Assembly: GCA_030062745.1 (NCBI GenBank)
Contig: CP099854.1
Span: 11,728,153-11,792,152, forward strand
Direction of reading: 5' to 3'
DNA length: 64,000 nucleotides
From: Capitulum mitella
Taxonomy: Eukaryota; Arthropoda; Thecostraca; Pollicipedomorpha; Pollicipedidae
Position numbers and translations under genes: made by a program. This document shows positions 58,177 to 64,000 of this stretch, one piece after another. Below the pieces are notes generated by a model. It was not told the DNA's origin and searched no databases. It saw only the letters and a list, made by a program, of their open reading frames with translations. How positions within the stretch are numbered: position 1 is the stretch's first letter; the number at the start of each line of letters is the position of its first letter.

Positions 58177-60013
58177 ACTGACGAGCCGTTGCGTCTGGTC
58201 GAACACACCCCCTCCCCCTTCTCCACCCTCTAGTCAGCCACTTAGCTGCATGCTGGTAGCGTATGACGACTGGACCGCGTGAGTCTGATGGCTCTCGCGG
58301 GCGTCCCCAGCGCGCCTGGTTTGGGACAACATGCCGAGCGCCTGTAAAACATGCGGTTTTTTCCAAGACCCCGATTCATATTTACTCGGGGATAAACTGT
58401 CCATCTTCCCTTTAACGCCTTCCTGGCTGCGCCCCTGGCGGCCCGCCCATTTCCGTAGCGCGCGGGATAGCCGGAGCTCCGTCATCGGAACCGACGCGAC
58501 AGCTCCGTCGGCGGCGACGGCCCGGCCAGTGACTCACGCGCACGACAATCGAGTTAGCTGATTCGGCCGCGGGCGTGCGTGGCATGCCGACGCAGTATCT
58601 CGCCCGCGGCGACAGCCAGCTGACGCGCCGGGCGGTACGGTTTTTGTGAAACTCGAGACGTTCAGGAGTGTGGTGGCAGGGCGGTAGCAGCGGGGGAAGG
58701 AGAAAAACATGCCGCGAGAGATGAGAGGAGAAAAAGAGGATGGTCCACTGGGATGGAGTGTCGGCAGGAGCTCGTTTTGATGCGCATACGCTTGCGGGGG
58801 CGACCACGATAGTGCAACGAACTAAGGCCTTCGTCTTGTATCTCTGATGTTCAAAAGGAAATAGTAACGTAGTCTGGGACACCACTGAACTTGTTAGAAA
58901 CGAGCCACCGAGACAGGCGTGAGCACGCATTTAAGCAGGTGATAAAGCAGGTACAGCAGCTGCCCCACCAGCTTTGGATAATAACATCAACCATACCTAC
59001 GTTTAAGTCCTAGGAAGGACTTAAACGCATTTATATTCTATATATATCTATATTTAAGGAGGAGCCAAGGCGTTAAGCAGGGCTGTGAAAAAATACAAAA
59101 TGACCAAAAAAACGGATGCAACCATTCCTGAATAAAGCTGGTAGCTGCGCGGAACGAAGCTACATCGAAGCGGGATTGGCCGTGGCATCTCGAAAAAAAA
59201 ACAGCCTTTCACCTTCATCCATTGACAACCTCACTTCATACACGTTAGCGTCGATGATGTCCTTGTAACTAATCAGTTGAAATAAGTTGTGGTCAAATTA
59301 TCGCGATCCACATGGACGCCATCAACAAGATATGCAGCCCGTGTACTTTGCGCCGCAGTCGGTTGCGCAGATGCGTGTGGACACACGGAACCCAGAACAA
59401 GCCGGAAACAGCTTCAGCGAAAGCCGCTATCCACTAATCCGGCAGGCTTACTTCCTGCAAGTATTTAACCCTACAAACAGCAGAATCGACGGGTGGTTTT
59501 GCCAACTGCAAGGGCGGCTCCAGGCACAATGACGGCAGGTGCACCTCTGGTAAATTCGTTATTTTTCCAGCTTTTTTGGTCTCACTCCACAATGCCCATA
59601 CACTATGAACATCCCTAAGCACATACACAAATGGACAATGGGGCCGTGTCTGCGTGCCCAAGTGCTCTTGTCCTGGATCCGCCACTGGCCGCTGTTGCCT
59701 GCATAGTCAGCGATGGCGTCTGCGGCTCACGGCCGTGTTTTTATCACGGAAATCTACGCTCCCGACGTGCGCAGAAGTCACGGAACGGCCGAGAACAGGC
59801 GATTTCGCCTTTTAACCTCTCGAAGATAACGGCGCCACACGCTGAGCAGCGAGCTGTTCGATTAATGCCCGGCAATTACAGCCATTTACGGCCACTTACG
59901 GCCGGTCCGGCTCGCAGCGGCCGAGCCACCAAAACACCGCAGCCTTGGCCAGTCTGCCGGCTACCTCGGCGCTGTGGTCATTCCTCCAACACCAGCCGCG
60001 GCCTCCGGACATA

Positions 60014-60040
60014 GCCGCCGCCGCCGCCGCCGCCGCCGGC
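60014..60040. repeat. (CCG)n trinucleotide repeat
   Basis: Eight to nine uninterrupted GCC/CCG units in a CpG-rich stretch. Confidence 0.95.
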
Positions 60041-62548
60041 ACTCAGAGCGGACACAGCTGGCCGGGCTCGACCCAGTACCGCCCGGAGGCCGCACGCAGC
60101 TTCCGGGCGGCACTGGGCGGCTGTTCCTGGCGTCACGCCCCCAGCGGTGACGGCGTGCCCTGGCGTCACGTCACGCGTGCCGCCGCCGCCCTGGCGTCAC
60201 GTCACGCGTGCCGGCCGCGACCCCGCGCCGCCGATACCGCTCTGCGTGACGTCACGACTGCTGTGACGTCACGGCTCGGACCGGCGGTCCCGGCAGACGG
60301 GGAGTCCCTTCGGTGGCACCCTCCCTCTCGCGGAGGGACGGCCTTTCCAAACAGTGGCACTTTCCCTCCCACGACAAACTGGCACCTCCTTAATCGCCGC
60401 CCTGCCCGCGGTGCACGGCACAGCTAAGACCCGGCGACTCGTTACCAACGGAGTCGCTGGTGCTGCTCCTTCGTAAGTTATTTGTTGGCCAGTGCTGCGG
60501 GATTTTCTCATATCTTAGCATTATCTCGTCCAACGTCACTGTGTGCGCTGCGTGGAGCGTGGAAGCCTCCACTTGCACCAGTTATATATTCGCTCCTCTA
60601 AAATCTTGTCTGCTCATCTTGAGCAGGACTGGCGAGGGATGGAACCGTTTGGCGTCCAGCCAGGCGGTTTATGTGTGCAATCTGAAGGCCGCAGACCGAA
60701 TAAATTACATTACATGTCGCGTCATTCCCTTTTCTTCGTAATCCATTCAATGCCGTACAGTGGCTAAGATTTCTCCGTTTTTGGAGTGATAATCAGGCGG
60801 GTGACCCGACGAAAATAAAGAAAAAAGCCGTACATGTTATGTTTTTTATGTTTTTATACTGTTATGTTCCTACTATTCATTGCGTTTTTTTCCCTTTTAA
60901 ATTTCAATGCATGCACAGTGAGAATGAAATATAGCACATATTTATCACACATATTAAATATAGCACATCTTTATCACACAGAAATACAGAACATATTTAA
61001 ATAAATTAACTGTGCCAGGCGCCACACGCAACAGAAGCAAACTGCGCCAGGTTCCCCGCCTAGCAACCCTCGCACCATGCTGTCCATTGAACACGTTGTC
61101 CCGTTACTGTTTTGCCCAACGAGCGCGTCGTCCGACGAACGAAGCGCTCCTCAGCACGTCATCCCGGCGCCAGCCCCGCCTGCGGCCTGCCCATCGCCAG
61201 GCGACACGTCGGCGGCCGGCCGAGCCAATTAGCCGGCGGCGACCCGGTGACCTCTCTCACAGAGGTCATGCGGGGTCACGCAGGGGTCGCAGCCCGGCCG
61301 GACGGCGTACGCCGCCGTAAACAATGGGCCTGCTGATCCGCCGGCCGGACACAGACAGCCCGTTAACGCTCTAATGAGGGACGGCAGGGGGAGGGGGACC
61401 GAGGGACCGGTGTGGACGAGGGTACACGGGACAGTGTGGCTTTGAGCTGGCTAGGAGAAACGGAGAACTGCGACGTGCAACATCAGGTGAGCAGAGTGTA
61501 TCACAACATGTAAGAACAACGTGAGTTGTTATCGTTTTGGCTTGAACAATGGTAGGAGGCAGGGGCTCTTACTGCATTTCCGTTGGATGTGTCTTAACAT
61601 GGAATGACATTTCAGATTCATTGTAAATAAATCAAAACAGACCGGCTGGATCATGCTACACAAGTGCACAGTGCATGTCGGAGTCCTTTGGAATACGCAA
61701 CGAAAGTGCATGCAGCGACAGAAAGGAACATTGAACCATGTGCCTCATATGTGACGCGTTCTTAGGCAGCCTGCTCTGTACGCAAAAGCACATCACGGGC
61801 TGGGGGGAGGAGGTCGGCCCTGGAAAAAGAGATAGCGAGGAGGAGAAACTGCGGGGTAAGGAATCGGCCAGCTAAAATCGGTATGCATCTTTTACCTCCG
61901 GACGCCCTCAGAAGAATCCTGGGACGCCCCTGGCTATACGAATCCAATTGCCACGAGTTCGTATGTTTAGCACAGGGAGCTTGCAGTCTTACTTTCAAAA
62001 TGTGTTTTGTGGCATTCCGGAGCAGTGCTCATCAACGACCACTCCAGTGATTCCACGCACCGTGCCACTTGACTGCACGATGCGGAAACTTTACCCGCAC
62101 AAACGCAAACTGAACATTCCGAGGTCCACGCACCAGGTCACGTGATTTTGTTCGATCCTGCATCTAAGCCAGGGCGGGTGATCACGTGACCTCACCAGAT
62201 TCTGTGGCTGCTCCGGTGCGGGGATCACGTGGCCACATGAGACCCCCGGGCGAAATGACCGCCGCAGCAGCAGCCGGTGCCTGCCGTGAGACGAGGCCGA
62301 CCTCCAACACGCGAGGCAGCCGCGTGAACAGAGCGCTTTTTGTCCAGCTGCCCCGGTCGTATCAAAGTGGACGGCTCTGAGATCAGACAGCATGCCAGGC
62401 CGAACTGGTCTCGGTAGCTCTGACCACAGCCATCTCCGGATCAGCAGCTGTTTCCACGGGCGCCGCACCAGCTGGCGCAGGAGCAATGTAGCCGCCTGCT
62501 CGGGATCATCCAGGAGCGACCTCAGTGGGCTTCGCCCGAACGCCCCGG

Positions 62549-62634
62549 CTCGTGTCTGGCCTGGGAGGAGCGCCGGCTCGTGTCTGGCCTGGGAGGAGCG
62601 CCAGCTCGTGTCTGGCCTGGGAGGAGCGCCAGCT
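62549..62634. repeat. 28-bp tandem repeat, 3 units
   Basis: CTCGTGTCTGGCCTGGGAGG followed by AGCGCCGG or AGCGCCAG, three times. Confidence 0.95.
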
Positions 62635-63734
62635 ATCAAGACATAACGGGCGTCATCGGAGGGCTCAGTCAGCACGCGATTCCGCTGCACATCAATGCCG
62701 GACGGCAAGCAACACCCACGGCTTGTGCTGATCGCGTGGGCCTTGAGCCCTTTAAAAGTGCTTTATAGCACGCATCTATATACTAAATGTCCTCTGTATA
62801 ACCATATGCAATCTTGGCTGGAGTTCTGGAGGTTCGGGGGTCTTAACCGCCCACTTTCCGTATATTTAACGTTTGCCCCACGGCAGTAATCGCAACGAAA
62901 CTGTCTGGAAACCTATGGAACTATCCTCAATAAGATTCGAAAATCTCCGGCCATGCACGTGCCGGTCATTAATTAAATGAGACTCTATCCTCTCATCCCT
63001 CTCGCATTTTACATGGGCGTAAAACATAACGTGTGTACGTCCGCTGAACAAAGAAATCATGCCAGATACTACACCCTCTGTACTGCGAAATCAGGACAGA
63101 TGCCAGGACCACCGTATTGCGCCTGTGGACCCCAGTGGCGACGCCCGACGCGGGGCAGGCGGAGTGACGTCACCGTCAGGATGACGTCACCAGACCGCTC
63201 TGCCATGCCGAGCAGGCCGGACGCAGATTCCGCTTCCGATTTCAGCTCCGCCCTCGGCTTTTGATCGACTGAGGAACAAGGGATTCCGGCTTCTGGAGTA
63301 ACGGCAATGAAAGTTTCTGAGGTGGGGCTATTGACGGACCGATGCCAGCCATGTTGGACGGCATCTCGGCGGTCCAGCTTCCCGATCCACGAAAATATCG
63401 CGCCGCTTCTGAAGATAATGTTGACGTGCTTCGCATTCACAATGCTTCATATGGCGAAGTAAAATATTCGAATGATTCGTTATTCAGCCAATGGCGGCAG
63501 TTGATGACGTCCCTGGAGGGGGGTCGTTATCGCAGGCCGGAAGGGGGGCGCAGGCGCAGATCCAGAAGTCCTCGGGGGATGGACTGGAACAACCTCTTCC
63601 CGGATATTTTTCGGACGAATCTGCGGAAAGTTATTCGCTTGCACGACAGTTCTTCATTCAGGAGCCCATACGCTCCCGTCTCGCACCACGAGCCTCTTGG
63701 TTCAATGCCAGGGACCTGCGCCTAGGCATGACGG

Positions 63735-63850
63735 ACCGACCAGTTAACCGCAGCCCACGTCAGCCGGCCCCAGTCAGTCTCGGCCGTCCCCAGTCGGCTC
63801 CAGATGGCCTCAGCCGGCCCCAGTCAGTCTCGGCCGTCCCCAGTCGCCAC
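63735..63850. repeat. CCCCAGTC-based tandem repeat
   Basis: Units around CGGCCCCAGTCAGTCTCGGC and CGTCCCCAGTCGGCTCC, with one long exact duplicate of about 30 bp. Confidence 0.88.
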
Positions 63851-63865
63851 CAGGTGGCCTGAGTT

Positions 63866-64000
63866 CTCTGACGGGCCGGTGGTCCTCTGACGGTCCGCTG
63901 GTCCTCTGAAGGTTCGGCGGTCCTCTGACGGTCCGGCGTTCCTTTGACGGTTCGGTGGTCCTCTGAAGGTTCGGCGGTCCTCTGACGGTCCGGCGTTCCT
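63866..64000. repeat. 18-20-bp minisatellite running off the window
   Basis: Seven units of GGTCCTCTGACGGTCCGGC or the variant with GAAGGTTCGGC. The array is cut by the window end. Confidence 0.93.

Larger units (their letters stand above)
57013..64000. other. upstream region of STOX, no coding exon found
   Basis: No gene is supported. CpG-rich segments at about 58400-58640, 59900-60300 and 61100-61330 are the best candidates for the STOX promoter and untranslated first exon, but no TATA box, initiator or donor can be singled out. AT-rich segment 60780-61010. At 57985-58035 the minus strand has GAGTTCGATTCC inside a small stem, a possible tRNA-like relic, weak. Confidence 0.5.

Overview
This is a nuclear window from an arthropod, most likely a crustacean. 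Three things point there. The coding DNA is spliced, with GT-AG introns and long minisatellite-rich gaps. A nuclear copy of mitochondrial cox3 is followed directly by a trnG-like tRNA, which is the ancestral arthropod order, and it reads with TGA as Trp. The retroelements (BEL/Pao, Penelope-like, non-LTR) and an intronless PAN+CTLD lectin fit a marine crustacean. A barnacle is a guess only.

Layout. Positions 1-24600 are gene-poor and rich in mobile elements: a decayed BEL/Pao element (about 3540-5521, minus), a cox3-trnG numt (7890-8610), a non-LTR reverse transcriptase scrap (12132-12428), one intact-looking lectin gene (16051-16689, plus), and five copies of two families of TTAA-flanked non-autonomous DNA transposons. 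Two of these copies are exactly 1215 bp and two are about 1.22 kb; the fifth is a fragment. Both families share terminal G-run palindromes and clusters of AGGTCA half-sites.

Positions 26950-57012 are dominated by one gene on the minus strand. I assembled it exon by exon as a storkhead-box protein (the STOX1/STOX2, Drosophila knockout and C. elegans ham-1 family). Eight coding exons join with matching phases into 2568 nt, or 855 residues plus stop. They start at an ATG at 57009-57007 and stop at 27149. The winged-helix region is spread over four small exons, a 21.7-kb intron separates its second and third parts, and the last exon is a 525-codon proline- and arginine-rich tail. The large intron holds GC-rich patches, several minisatellites, a tRNA-derived SINE head and a Penelope-like remnant. 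Upstream of the start codon (57013-64000) I find no coding exon, only CpG-rich segments, simple repeats and a strong palindrome; the promoter and any untranslated first exon probably lie there or beyond.

The most unusual features are: (1) a 27/18-bp tandem repeat in STOX intron 5 that copies the authentic 5' splice site four more times, every copy in frame and without stops; (2) the two TTAA element families with built-in DR4 and everted AGGTCA arrangements; (3) a marked excess of the palindromes TGACGTCA and TCACGTGA across the window.
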